Shown here one piece after another: positions 51,165 through 59,052 of a stretch of 64,000 nucleotides of DNA. The notes below the pieces were generated by a model. The model was not told where the DNA came from. It worked only from the letters and a program-made list of their open reading frames with translations, and did no database searches. The translations under genes and the position numbers were made by a program. Each line of letters starts with the position of its first letter. Within the stretch, counting starts at the first letter, position 1. This stretch comes from Cenarchaeum sp. (GTDB lineage: Archaea; Thermoproteota; Nitrososphaeria; Nitrososphaerales; Nitrosopumilaceae): positions 1-64,000 of the forward strand of contig JAHRAL010000056.1 of assembly GCA_020027325.1 (NCBI GenBank), given 5' to 3'.

Positions 51165-52517
51165 ATGACACGATTTGAAGAGCTTGGAATCAAGCCAGCA
51201 ATATTGGACGCTCTTGTAGAGCAGGGATTCAAGGAGGCGTTTCCCATTCAGGAAGCTGCAATACCCGTGCTATTGTCGGGGCGCGACGTAATCGGGCAGG
51301 CCCATACTGGTACCGGCAAGACGGCAGCTTATGCGATATCAATGCTCCAGGCAATAGAGCCCGGACGCGGCGTGCAGGGACTGGTAATTGCGCCGACACG
51401 CGAGCTTGCACTCCAGATAACAACAGAGATCAAAAAGTTTGCAAAGAACACTAGCACACGGGTCATCACAGTTTATGGCGGGGCCGGAATGGGCCCGCAG
51501 CTTGACGCCCTAGAGCGCGGAGTCGACATCGTCGTGGCAACTCCCGGGCGCCTTTTGGACCACGTCAACCGCAAGTCAGTCAATCTCTCGCACGTCAGCC
51601 ACGTGGTGCTAGACGAGGCCGACACGATGCTTGACATGGGGTTCATCGACGACATCAGAAAGATACTCTCGCACACCCCAAAGGAGAAGGTAATGTCGCT
51701 GTTCTCTGCCACAATGCCCGTGCCGATACTGCGCCTCTCCGAAGAGTATCTAAACAATCCAAAGCAGTTTCTCTTGGATGCCGATGATCTCAGCGGCGAG
51801 GGAATAGACCAGTCGTTTCTCATACTCCGAGACCGTGAAAAGACAAAGTATCTGGTACAGTTCATCGAGGAGAACCAGGGCGAGCAGGCAATCGTGTTCT
51901 GCTCCACAAAATGGAGGACACGCGACGTATCTGGCTTTTTGCGCGACAAAAAGTTCAACACCGTGACAATAGAGGGGGACATGTCGCAGAACAAGCGCGA
52001 GCACTCGATGTCAAGATTCAGGCAGGGCAAGGCGCAGATACTGGTCGCAACCGACGTTGCAGCACGCGGGATCGACGTGCCCGAGGTCGCCCTGGTCGTC
52101 AACTATGACGTCCCAAACCAGGAGATGGTCTATTTCCACAGGATCGGACGCACGGCACGTGCGGGCAGCAAGGGACGCGCAATTACGCTTGTCTCATACT
52201 CGTCTGTGGGCGACTTTAACATTATCAAAAAACAGATCAAAGTCGACATGACTGATCTCAACATGAAGATGGGAATCGAGGTAAACATACCGGACAAGCT
52301 AAAGCGCGAGGTCCCGCGTGCAGGGCAGAGGTTTGGGAGGCGGCCCGGAGGGGGCAAGTTTTCACGGCGTCCAAGGGGCAGCCGCTATGACGGCCCGCGA
52401 GGCCGAGACAGGGGCGGCGGATCAAAGGCATCACGCGGGCACAAAAAGGACTCGAGGCCGCCGTACAAAAAGGGCGGCGAGAAGCGCAATTACAACGGGC
52501 TTCGCAGCCGCTGGTAG
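51165..52517 (+). CDS. DEAD-box RNA helicase with Arg/Gly-rich tail
   Basis: 450 residues starting MTRFEELGIKPAILDAL, the usual family N-terminus. Motifs in order: Q motif (FPIQEAAIP), I (AHTGTGKT), Ia (PTRELALQ), Ib (TPGRLLDH), II (DEAD), III (SAT), IV-V (ATDVAARGIDVP) and VI (HRIGRTARAG). The last ~70 residues are Arg/Gly/Lys-rich (RAGQRFGRRPGGGKFSRRP), a non-specific RNA-binding tail typical of cold-shock or ribosome-assembly helicases. It unwinds short RNA duplexes using ATP. An upstream in-frame TTG at 51096 adds a non-conserved lead. Confidence 0.95.
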   Translation: MTRFEELGIKPAILDALVEQGFKEAFPIQEAAIPVLLSGRDVIGQAHTGTGKTAAYAISMLQAIEPGRGVQGLVIAPTRELALQITTEIKKFAKNTSTRVITVYGGAGMGPQLDALERGVDIVVATPGRLLDHVNRKSVNLSHVSHVVLDEADTMLDMGFIDDIRKILSHTPKEKVMSLFSATMPVPILRLSEEYLNNPKQFLLDADDLSGEGIDQSFLILRDREKTKYLVQFIEENQGEQAIVFCSTKWRTRDVSGFLRDKKFNTVTIEGDMSQNKREHSMSRFRQGKAQILVATDVAARGIDVPEVALVVNYDVPNQEMVYFHRIGRTARAGSKGRAITLVSYSSVGDFNIIKKQIKVDMTDLNMKMGIEVNIPDKLKREVPRAGQRFGRRPGGGKFSRRPRGSRYDGPRGRDRGGGSKASRGHKKDSRPPYKKGGEKRNYNGLRSRW

Positions 52518-52567
52518 TCCAATAGTTTCACGAAACTGATTAATACCAACACGGCCGGACAGGATTC

Positions 52568-53083
52568 ATGGGCACCGTGTACGAGGATCCTTTCATAAAG
52601 ATAGCAACGATGATAGGCGGCGCCGAGTACCACAAGGTGGCCCGCTCCCTCTTAAAGTCAATTGATGCAACAGACGAGGAGATTGCAAGCTCTACCGGGC
52701 TCCGCATAAACATGGTGCGCAAGATACTCTACGACCTGTTTGGCAAGTCGCTCATCAGCGGCGTGCGCGTCAAGGATGAAAAGAAGGGCTGGTTTGTATA
52801 CAGGTGGCGCTCACGGAGGGAGGAAGTCGAGGGCTTTATCGAGAACCAAAAGAAAAAGATCATCAGCCGGCTGGAGCACAGGCTCAACTATGAGAGCGGG
52901 TCCGAGTTCTACCATTGCGGCAACGCGGACTGTCCGCGCACCACCTTTGAGGACGCGCTGGAGACGATGTTCAAGTGCCCGATGTGCTCAAAGATACTTG
53001 AGACAAAGAGCAACGACAGGGTAAAAAAGGCGCTCACGCTAAAGATCGACGAGATCAAGGGCGATATGCAGCTCACATTCTAG
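52568..53083 (+). CDS. tfe: Transcription factor E alpha (TFIIE-alpha homologue)
   Basis: 171 residues. N-terminal winged-helix domain (about 1-90: KVARSLLKSIDATDEEIA, NMVRKILYDLFGKSLI) and a C-terminal zinc ribbon (YHCGNADCPRTTFEDAL, FKCPMCSKIL) with four Cys. It stabilises the open promoter complex by acting on the polymerase clamp. A TATA-like GATTAATACC (52539-52548) lies 25 nt before the ATG. Confidence 0.95.
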   Translation: MGTVYEDPFIKIATMIGGAEYHKVARSLLKSIDATDEEIASSTGLRINMVRKILYDLFGKSLISGVRVKDEKKGWFVYRWRSRREEVEGFIENQKKKIISRLEHRLNYESGSEFYHCGNADCPRTTFEDALETMFKCPMCSKILETKSNDRVKKALTLKIDEIKGDMQLTF

Positions 53084-53125
53084 CGTGGAATTAGACTTAT
53101 TACTCCTAGCTGGTCGAGTCGTGCC

Positions 53126-53215
53126 ATGCAAAGCGGACTCGGCTGGTGGGTTGCAATGATCGCAGCTGCGTCAATTACATTCTATGGTGTCGTGTACCTC
53201 TTGCCGTGGAAGTGA
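53126..53215 (+). CDS. 29-residue single-helix membrane peptide
   Basis: Encodes MQSGLGWWVAMIAAASI followed by TFYGVVYLLPWK. It is one hydrophobic helix with a Trp-rich start and a Lys end. A TATA-like GACTTATTAC at 53094-53103 is centred 27 nt before the ATG, the same spacing as proven genes here. This is the main reason to believe it. Such peptides can be small subunits of respiratory or Amo complexes; this is inference. Confidence 0.5.
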   Translation: MQSGLGWWVAMIAAASITFYGVVYLLPWK

Positions 53216-53255
53216 CGGATGCATCAAATCGGTGCAGCGGCATGGCGCCTACACA

Positions 53256-53265
53256 TTTTTATAGC
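53256..53265 (+). promoter_or_regulatory. TATA-like box
   Basis: TTTTTATAGC, which would place transcription start near the ATG at 53289. That ATG opens only a 32-codon frame, so the following zinc-ribbon gene is either leadered or frame-disrupted. Confidence 0.45.
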
Positions 53266-53377
53266 AAATACAGGCATGGTTGCCGTTGATGGACGCATCC
53301 ACAATCACAGTTAGTTGTCTGGCGCATACTGCCGGCCCCTACTGGCACCGGTTGCTGGGCGCACATGCGATGGGGGC

Positions 53378-53743
53378 GTGGTTCTGATCAGGGTCTTTGA
53401 TGGCCGCAAGGCCGCAGAGGATTACATGTCTGCGCATACGCTTGCATTCTCTACGCCGGATCTCACACTCAAGCGGTTTGCGTTCTGGCTTGGGGACATG
53501 GTTCCGGATCCGAGCGGTGCAGAGGGCACGGTTCCAAGGATTGACACGTTTGTAGAGGAAAAGGACTTTGAGCCCATGCCCGTCGTTGATGATGACAGCT
53601 ATACGCCCTCTGGCGCAGTACTTGGCTCAATGTATGGGGATCCGTCACAGGGTGCACAGGGGTCAAGGTTCTGCGCAGAGTGCGGCTCTGGTGTGTCACA
53701 GGGTGCAAAATTCTGCGTAAAGTGTGGAACTGCGGCACCCTAG
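53378..53743 (+). CDS. Zinc-ribbon protein of unknown function
   Basis: About 121 residues from GTG 53378; TTG 53315 is an upstream alternative in the same frame. The N-terminal globular part (LIRVFDGRKAAEDYMSAHT, LKRFAFWLGDMVPDP) is followed by an acidic linker and a C-terminal zinc ribbon FCAECGSG...KFCVKCGTAAP. The start is unclear because the nearest TATA predicts initiation at 53289 in another frame. It converges with another ribbon protein, with stops overlapping by 4 bases. Function unknown. Confidence 0.6.
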   Translation: MVLIRVFDGRKAAEDYMSAHTLAFSTPDLTLKRFAFWLGDMVPDPSGAEGTVPRIDTFVEEKDFEPMPVVDDDSYTPSGAVLGSMYGDPSQGAQGSRFCAECGSGVSQGAKFCVKCGTAAP

Positions 53744-54264
53744 GTCCGGGCACCGCACTTTGTACAAAACTTTGCGTTTTGACGGAGCTGAGCTCCGCAC
53801 GATGTGCACGAGGATGCGCGTGGGCCCGATGTAAGTGCTGGATCAGGCGTGGGCAGGGTTCCGGGCGACGTGAATGCCTCAGCGGCCGATACTATTGACG
53901 GCGGTGCGCCGCCCACGGGATTGCCCGGGGTTCCAAGGCGTCCGGCAAGATTCGGCGGCATCCCCGGCGCGCCGGCCATTCCCGGCGGCATCCCGCCCGG
54001 CTGTACGGCAGCAGTGCCGGAAGCTGCGCCCTTGTCGATTGCCTTTTTGAGCTCAAACATTGACTTTACTGCAAGAAACTCGAGTGCCGAGCATGCGACA
54101 AGATAGTCACCCATCTTGCCAAAGAACTCGCGGTCATCCATCTTGCCCGACTTGTACAGCGTGTTGGAATCAAGAAACGACTCGTAATACCCCTGCGATT
54201 CGTTGAGCAGGTTGTCGAGTTTTTCAAACAGCATGTTGAGCGTGTCAACCTCGCCGTATGACAT
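53740..54264 (-). CDS. Zinc-ribbon protein with helical N-terminal domain
   Basis: 174 residues starting MSYGEVDTLNMLFEKLDNLL; a minus-strand TATA-like element at about 54285-54296 lies 27 nt upstream. Helical domain to about residue 85, then a Gly/Pro/Met-rich linker (GGMPPGMAGAPGMPPN) and a C-terminal ribbon CTSCGAQLRQNAKFCTKCG. The ribbon type is shared with the two other such proteins in this window. Members with this layout occur in thaumarchaea but have no known role. Confidence 0.68.
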   Translation of the reverse strand: MSYGEVDTLNMLFEKLDNLLNESQGYYESFLDSNTLYKSGKMDDREFFGKMGDYLVACSALEFLAVKSMFELKKAIDKGAASGTAAVQPGGMPPGMAGAPGMPPNLAGRLGTPGNPVGGAPPSIVSAAEAFTSPGTLPTPDPALTSGPRASSCTSCGAQLRQNAKFCTKCGART

Positions 54265-54330
54265 GAAGCACAAAGTGGATCACGCATTATTAATATCTTC
54301 AAGCCCGGCAGTCATGGAATGCCCCCTGTC

Positions 54331-54654
54331 TCAGACTGCTTCGTCTATGATTTTCTTTAGCTGGTCCTTTGACGCTGCGCCGACCTGCTGTTTTACGATC
54401 TCGCCGTTTTTGAAGAGTATCATCGTGGGTATGCTAAAGACGTTATAGCGCGATGAGATTTCGCCCGCCTTGTCGACGTTTACCTTGACAAACTTTACCT
54501 TGCCTTCGTACTCGCCAGAGATCTCGTCCACTATGGGGCCCACCATCCTGCACGGGCCGCACCACTCGGCCCAAAAGTCCACAAAGACCGGCGTGGAGGA
54601 GCCTATGACGTCTGTCTCCCATTGGGCGGCTTCTGTGATGTCTGAGACTGCCAT
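54331..54654 (-). CDS. trxA: Thioredoxin
   Basis: 107 residues starting MAVSDITEAAQWETDV, placed by a minus-strand TATA-like GGTATTTA 28 nt upstream. The active site is WCGPC (C32, C35) after VFVDFWAE; cis-Pro is in FSIPTMILF. It reduces protein disulphides in the cytoplasm. It diverges from csl4. Longer forms add a few residues (MPPI). Confidence 0.95.
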   Translation of the reverse strand: MAVSDITEAAQWETDVIGSSTPVFVDFWAEWCGPCRMVGPIVDEISGEYEGKVKFVKVNVDKAGEISSRYNVFSIPTMILFKNGEIVKQQVGAASKDQLKKIIDEAV

Positions 54655-54783
54655 TATCGGGGGCACAAAGCCACATGGCTAAATACCTTACACTATTTGC
54701 AAGATCGCCGAACGGACATGCCTCCGGCAGACAAGCTTTGCACAATACACAATTATACCAACCGGCGCAAGGCAGGGCCGGAT

Positions 54784-55326
54784 ATGAGCAAACAGGTCTT
54801 TCCCGGAGACGAGCTCTCCTCGATCGAAGAGTATGCCGCCGGATACGGTGCATATGATGACGGCCAGAGTGTGCGGGCATCAATAATCGGGCAGTCGGTT
54901 CTAAATTCCCAAGAGCGGGTAATCGGCTCGTCCGGACCCCTAGTCCCGGTTCCGCGCCCCGGGGACACTGTAATCGGCGAGGTGGCAGTGACGCTCTCCT
55001 CGAGGCTCATAGTTACGATACGGTTTGTCAACGGCCGGCGCGTGACTAACAACGTAGAGTGCGTACTCTCTACTAGAAACATACGCATGAGGATTGTCGC
55101 CCTAGCCGGCGATGTCATGGTTCTAAAGATAGTCAGCATCCTTAACGGAAACATCCATGCGACAGTAGACGAGCCCCAGCTCGGGGTGCTTTTCACAAAG
55201 TGCCGTAGATGCGGCTTGGGAGTCATTACCCACCGCGACGCAGTAAAATGCGCAGAGTGTGGGTGGATTGATGATCGCAAGCTCTCCTCAGAGTTTGGCC
55301 AGTCAGGCTTTGTCAAGGCACAGTAA
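54784..55326 (+). CDS. csl4: Exosome RNA-binding subunit Csl4
   Basis: 180 residues starting MSKQVFPGDELSSIEEY. N-terminal barrel (VFPGDELSSIEEYAAGYGAY), central S1-like domain (VPRPGDTVIGEVAVTLSSRL, RIVALAGDVMVLKIVSI) and a C-terminal zinc ribbon (CRRCGLGVI...CAECGWID). Csl4 caps the archaeal RNA exosome with Rrp4 and guides RNA into the degrading ring. A TATA-like ACAATTATACC at 54750-54759 fits a leaderless start. Confidence 0.94.
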   Translation: MSKQVFPGDELSSIEEYAAGYGAYDDGQSVRASIIGQSVLNSQERVIGSSGPLVPVPRPGDTVIGEVAVTLSSRLIVTIRFVNGRRVTNNVECVLSTRNIRMRIVALAGDVMVLKIVSILNGNIHATVDEPQLGVLFTKCRRCGLGVITHRDAVKCAECGWIDDRKLSSEFGQSGFVKAQ

Positions 55327-55398
55327 GGCGGCATCTATGGTGCCGCATGATGCACGGCGGTGCCAGCTGGGCCAGAAATTACGGCCTGTGCACACTGG

Positions 55399-55860
55399 CT
55401 AAAAGCCGCGAGGCTTGCGCCGTCCAAATCCGGCGCTGAACCCGATTATAACCAGGCCCGAGATCATTACAAAAAAGTTGTATGTTATGAATACCCAGTC
55501 CGTCTCAGAGTATACGGTGCCAAATATGTAGAGCTCGCCGGGGCCGGTATTTGTGACCTCTAGTACGGACACCTGGTCGGCGCCGTGAACCCACTTGAGC
55601 GCAGCGCTCTCGGTATGTGACTCGCCCATGTCTCCCTGCGGCGTGCGCAGCACCGTCTCAAAGGACTCTGCGTTTATGGTCAGGTTCTGGATAGTCCCCT
55701 CCGGGGCCCTCAGCGTGAACGGTGCAATGACTGCGCCTGCCTCATACGTGTCGTTTATGTCAAACTCGCGGACCCCAAAGTTTGTGATGAATGATGCAAT
55801 GCCTATGGAGAGTATTATCGCACCTGCGACGGTTCCAATCATGGTGCGCCTTGTAATCAC
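55399..55860 (-). CDS. Membrane protein with extracellular beta domain
   Basis: 153 residues from GTG directly after the guaB stop. Two helices (TVAGAIILSIGIASFITNF and TYNFFVMISGLVIIGFSAGF) flank an external beta domain (GAVIAPFTLRAPEGTIQNLT, VSVLEVTNTGPGELYIFG). It ends with basic GRRKPRGF. I do not recognise a family. It is probably co-transcribed with guaB without an obvious functional link. Confidence 0.65.
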   Translation of the reverse strand: MITRRTMIGTVAGAIILSIGIASFITNFGVREFDINDTYEAGAVIAPFTLRAPEGTIQNLTINAESFETVLRTPQGDMGESHTESAALKWVHGADQVSVLEVTNTGPGELYIFGTVYSETDWVFITYNFFVMISGLVIIGFSAGFGRRKPRGF

Positions 55861-57297
55861 TCAGATCACCGTCACGTCGTGGGGGCGGCTCTCGGCAAAT
55901 CCTGCCGAAGACATTTTGATAAACTCTGCATTCTCCTGCATCTGTTCAATGTTGTGTGCGCCGCAATAGCTCAGCCCCGATCTCAGCCCGCCGACCAGCT
56001 GGTTTAGGATCTCAGTTGCGCCGCCCTTGTACGGGACCAGGGCCTCGACGCCTTCGGCGACATAGTCGTTTATGTCATAGGTCTCGTCGCTTCCCTCCTG
56101 CGTCTTCCTGCCAATGGAGGCTGCCAGCGAGGCCATTCCGCGGTATACCTTGAAGCGCTTGCCGTTCTTTGTCAGCACGGTTCCGGGGGACTCGTCAGTG
56201 CCCCCGAGCAGTCCGCCTAGCATGACGGACGAGGCGCCGACTGCCAGCGCCTTTGTGACATCGCCTGATGTCCGCGTTCCGCCGTCTGATATCACCGGTA
56301 TGCCGTGCTTTTTTGCAACCTCGGAGCAGTCCATGACTGCGCTCAGCTGCGGCACGCCCGAGCCGGTGATTACTCGCGTTATGCATATCGAGCCGGATCC
56401 CACCCCCACCTTTATCGCATCAACGCCCGCAGCTATGAGGTCCTCGGCGCCTTGTGCGGTGGCCACGTTGCCGGCGATGATCTCGCATTCTGGAAACGCC
56501 TTTCGCAGTGTGCGTACCGCACTGAGCGCGTTCTCACTGTGTCCGTGCGCAATGTCGACTACAATGACATCGGCGCCGACATCGAGGAGCGCCTCGGCCC
56601 TGTCAACAAAGTCGTCCTTTACCCCCACTGCGGCGCCGACAAGCGGCCTGCCCTTTGGATCCTTTGATGCGTCTGGGTATGCGCTGTTATCGAGTATGTC
56701 CGTGCTAGTTATCAGCCCCTTTACGCGTTTGTCCCCGTCAACTAGCGGCAGCTTTTCAATCCGGTTCTCGTGCAGGATGCGCTTTGCGTCATCAAGGCTT
56801 ATCCCAACGCTGCCCGTAATGACATCAGTAGTCATTACGTCGCGGACCAGCGTCTTCTTGTCGGGTGCAAATATGATGTCGCGCTCGGTGATTATCCCGA
56901 CGAGCTTGCCCGAGTCCGGCGATGTGACCAACAGGCCGGATACCCCCATGTCGCGCTCGTATGCCAGTGCGTCGGCGACTGTCTGCTCGGGGGATATGGT
57001 GTATGGGTTCTCGACAATCACGCTTCCAGAGCGCTTTACCTTGAGGATCTCGTCGGCCTGCGCCTTTATCGTAAGGAACCTGTGTATGATGCCTATTCCG
57101 CCCCAGCGCGCCATTGTGACTGCCATTGTGTGCTCTGTCACCGTGTCCATGTTTGCCGATATGAGCGGCATGTTCAGCTCGATGTGCCTGGACAGCCTGG
57201 TCTTTATGCTGGTCTGCGAGCGGCTTGCAATGTCTGAATACTTTGGAACAAGCAACACGTCATCGAATGTGAGTCCTTCCTTGATCTCCAACGGCAA
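55861..57297 (-). CDS. guaB: Inosine-5'-monophosphate dehydrogenase
   Basis: 478 residues from TTG 57297 (LPLEIKEGLTFDDVLLVPKYS), chosen because a minus-strand GCTTATAACG lies 28 nt upstream. A TIM barrel is interrupted by two CBS domains (about 95-210). The catalytic Cys lies in GSGSICITR; the more usual form is SICTTR, a mild variation. Other marks: SDGGTRTSGDVTKAL and the mobile flap YRGMASLAA. It converts IMP to XMP with NAD, the first step to GMP. The longer start at 57342 would lie upstream of its own TATA. Confidence 0.95.
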   Translation of the reverse strand: MPLEIKEGLTFDDVLLVPKYSDIASRSQTSIKTRLSRHIELNMPLISANMDTVTEHTMAVTMARWGGIGIIHRFLTIKAQADEILKVKRSGSVIVENPYTISPEQTVADALAYERDMGVSGLLVTSPDSGKLVGIITERDIIFAPDKKTLVRDVMTTDVITGSVGISLDDAKRILHENRIEKLPLVDGDKRVKGLITSTDILDNSAYPDASKDPKGRPLVGAAVGVKDDFVDRAEALLDVGADVIVVDIAHGHSENALSAVRTLRKAFPECEIIAGNVATAQGAEDLIAAGVDAIKVGVGSGSICITRVITGSGVPQLSAVMDCSEVAKKHGIPVISDGGTRTSGDVTKALAVGASSVMLGGLLGGTDESPGTVLTKNGKRFKVYRGMASLAASIGRKTQEGSDETYDINDYVAEGVEALVPYKGGATEILNQLVGGLRSGLSYCGAHNIEQMQENAEFIKMSSAGFAESRPHDVTVI

Positions 57298-57410
57298 CCC
57301 AACACTTGGGGCTGGCGTATCGTTATAAGCTTTTGTATGCAATAATCGCGTTCAGCCAACGCTGGGGATGTAAAGAAAAAACGGCAAAATTGCCGTAATG
57401 TGTGTGTGTC

Positions 57411-57974
57411 CTATGGAATTGAACGACTGTACAGCTTGCCTTCTAGGGCCATCTTGTACATTTCGGCAACATAGGGGTTCTCACCTGGTGTTTCTGCTCC
57501 GAGCTCGACGAGTCTAGCATAGACCCTGACCACATAAGCCAGTGCGCCCATGAAGGCCACGACGACACCCATGTTAAACATCCAGTGGTTTGGTACTGCG
57601 AAGATCTCCTCAACGAACCAAAAGTGCCACATCTCGTTGACACCGATAGTAAACATGGTTGCAAGATAGCCAAGAATGGTCATCTTTAGTCCAGTGTTTA
57701 TCGAGTTGTTTGGTCCACGAAGAACTGGTACTTTGCGATCATATATCGCAGCTGCACCCCAGCCAAGAGGCAGGGCTACAAAGTGCGAATAGAGCCACCA
57801 GTGAGCAGGCGTAAACGCGCTGTCTCTGATTGATGTCTGGTGTAGTGACCCGTCGACAAAGTTGTCCACTTCGACAGATGCCGCAGTTGATCCCATAGCG
57901 ATGACGATAAGCCAGATCTTTTTCAGTCTCTGGATCTCGACCTCTTTTGGGATCAGTGCCGGTATTTGTGCCAT
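57411..57974 (-). CDS. amoC: Ammonia monooxygenase subunit C
   Basis: 187 residues starting MAQIPALIPKEVEIQRLKK. A polytopic membrane protein with the metal-binding-type residues DNFVDGSLHQTS, FTPAHWWLYSHF and GVNEMWHFW, typical of AmoC and including the likely catalytic copper site. It is required for ammonia oxidation. It lies about 47 kb from amoA/amoX here, not clustered as in many relatives. Its upstream region holds a TATA-like element and two perfect inverted repeats. Confidence 0.98.
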   Translation of the reverse strand: MAQIPALIPKEVEIQRLKKIWLIVIAMGSTAASVEVDNFVDGSLHQTSIRDSAFTPAHWWLYSHFVALPLGWGAAAIYDRKVPVLRGPNNSINTGLKMTILGYLATMFTIGVNEMWHFWFVEEIFAVPNHWMFNMGVVVAFMGALAYVVRVYARLVELGAETPGENPYVAEMYKMALEGKLYSRSIP

Positions 57975-57999
57975 ATTGGCGTATGGTATGGGACTTTGT

Positions 58000-58009
58000 C
58001 ATATAAAGT
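58000..58009 (-). promoter_or_regulatory. TATA-like box of amoC
   Basis: Minus-strand ACTTTATATG, centred about 31 nt before the amoC ATG. Confidence 0.5.
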
Positions 58010-58038
58010 ACCAGTTTATGATTCCGCCAATATTATAC

Positions 58039-58065
58039 AATATATCGATTAAAAATCGATATATT
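58039..58065. repeat. Perfect 12-bp inverted repeat upstream of amoC
   Basis: AATATATCGATT (58039-58050), spacer AAA, AATCGATATATT (58054-58065). It lies about 30 bases upstream of the amoC TATA box. It may be an operator for a dimeric regulator or a transcript hairpin. Confidence 0.75.
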
Positions 58066-58129
58066 TAGTAAAATATATGATTTTTAATCTGATTTAATCT
58101 GTATTTTATACACAAATTCTGCATCATTT

Positions 58130-58157
58130 TAATGATAAGCATTATAGCTTATCATTA
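58130..58157. terminator. Perfect 11-bp inverted repeat just after folP
   Basis: TAATGATAAGC (58130-58140), loop ATTATA, GCTTATCATTA (58147-58157). It starts 8 bases beyond the folP stop on the minus strand and is followed by T-rich sequence. It may be a terminator or RNA 3'-end structure separating folP from amoC. Confidence 0.5.
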
Positions 58158-58165
58158 GACATGAT

Positions 58166-59017
58166 CTAGGCAGGCAGTGCGTCTAGTGCCATACGTGAAA
58201 GTGCGACATTGTGTGTGCGGATTACTCTGGCACCCTGAATTGCAGCAGCTGCCTCGGCTGCCAGCGAGCCGGCCAAACGGCGCTCTGGAGGTGCCCCGGA
58301 TTCGAGCCGGCCAAGAAATGACTTGTTTGATACGGATACCAAGAGATCAGAGCAGACAGCAGATCCCAGCCGTCCTAGTCCGCCGAGAACAAGGAGGTCG
58401 CGGATCGGCCAGTCATCACCGGTCCGTGTGAATCTTGAGCCGTTGCCGGTCCTCCTAAAGAATCCGATTGCCGGATCCAACACAATGTCAGAACGCTTTG
58501 CACCATACAAGAGAGCCCTGCGTACGCTTTGTTTTAACAGATGCGCAGCTTGGATTACGGGATCGCCGTGGCCAAGTCGGCGCGCAGAATGTGCGCACAA
58601 GACGAGTGACGGACTGTGATGATCTATTACGCGTTGCATACGTGCGTCATAATCGAGGCCTGTTATGTCGTTAAGTATTACCGCACCCTCGCGCAGTGCG
58701 GCATCGGCTACACTGGCCCTGCACGTGTCAGCAGATATGGGAAGGTTGGTCTTGTTTGCAACTATGCGGATCGCCCTTACAATGCGCTCTGCCTCGGTGC
58801 ATGCAGGAATCATGGTGGACTTGTACGGGGCACTAGACATGCCTCCGATATCGATAATGTCTGCCCCGTCATCGGCCATGGACGAGGCCGCATCTGCAAT
58901 CGCTTTTCTGCCGGTTCGTACAGACGATGCAAGAAACGATTCCGGACTGGCGTTCAGTATTCCCATTACACGTACGGGATGGTTCCTGCCTATTCGTACA
59001 CCGCCTAGTCTGCTCAC
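58166..59017 (-). CDS. folP: Dihydropteroate synthase
   Basis: 283 residues from GTG. A TIM barrel with pterin- and phosphate-site motifs: VMGILNASPESF, DDGADIIDIGGMSS, LPISADTCRASVADAALREGA, LNDITGL and DIVLDPAIGFFR, with the final VIRTHNVA. It joins a pterin pyrophosphate to 4-aminobenzoate or a related arylamine. The usual LMHMRG-like segment reads LVLCAHSARR, a variation. It diverges from mptE with overlapping promoters; the minus-strand TATA-like AAAATTAAC is at 59038-59046. Confidence 0.88.
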   Translation of the reverse strand: MSRLGGVRIGRNHPVRVMGILNASPESFLASSVRTGRKAIADAASSMADDGADIIDIGGMSSAPYKSTMIPACTEAERIVRAIRIVANKTNLPISADTCRASVADAALREGAVILNDITGLDYDARMQRVIDHHSPSLVLCAHSARRLGHGDPVIQAAHLLKQSVRRALLYGAKRSDIVLDPAIGFFRRTGNGSRFTRTGDDWPIRDLLVLGGLGRLGSAVCSDLLVSVSNKSFLGRLESGAPPERRLAGSLAAEAAAAIQGARVIRTHNVALSRMALDALPA

Positions 59018-59020
59018 AAT

Positions 59021-59046
59021 GGTTTATCAAAGACCACGTTAATTTT
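59021..59046. promoter_or_regulatory. Divergent overlapping promoters of folP and mptE
   Basis: Plus-strand GGTTTATCAA (59021-59030) lies about 28 nt before the mptE GTG at 59053. Minus-strand AAAATTAAC (59038-59046) lies about 25 nt before the folP GTG at 59017. Each TATA box lies inside the other promoter's start region, so the two may exclude each other. Confidence 0.5.
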
Positions 59047-59052
59047 AGTGGT

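Noticed and set aside
56114-57328. 404-codon open frame antisense to guaB
   Set aside because: A shadow of GC-rich codon use; the minus strand holds a full IMP dehydrogenase and the plus-strand product shows no domain.
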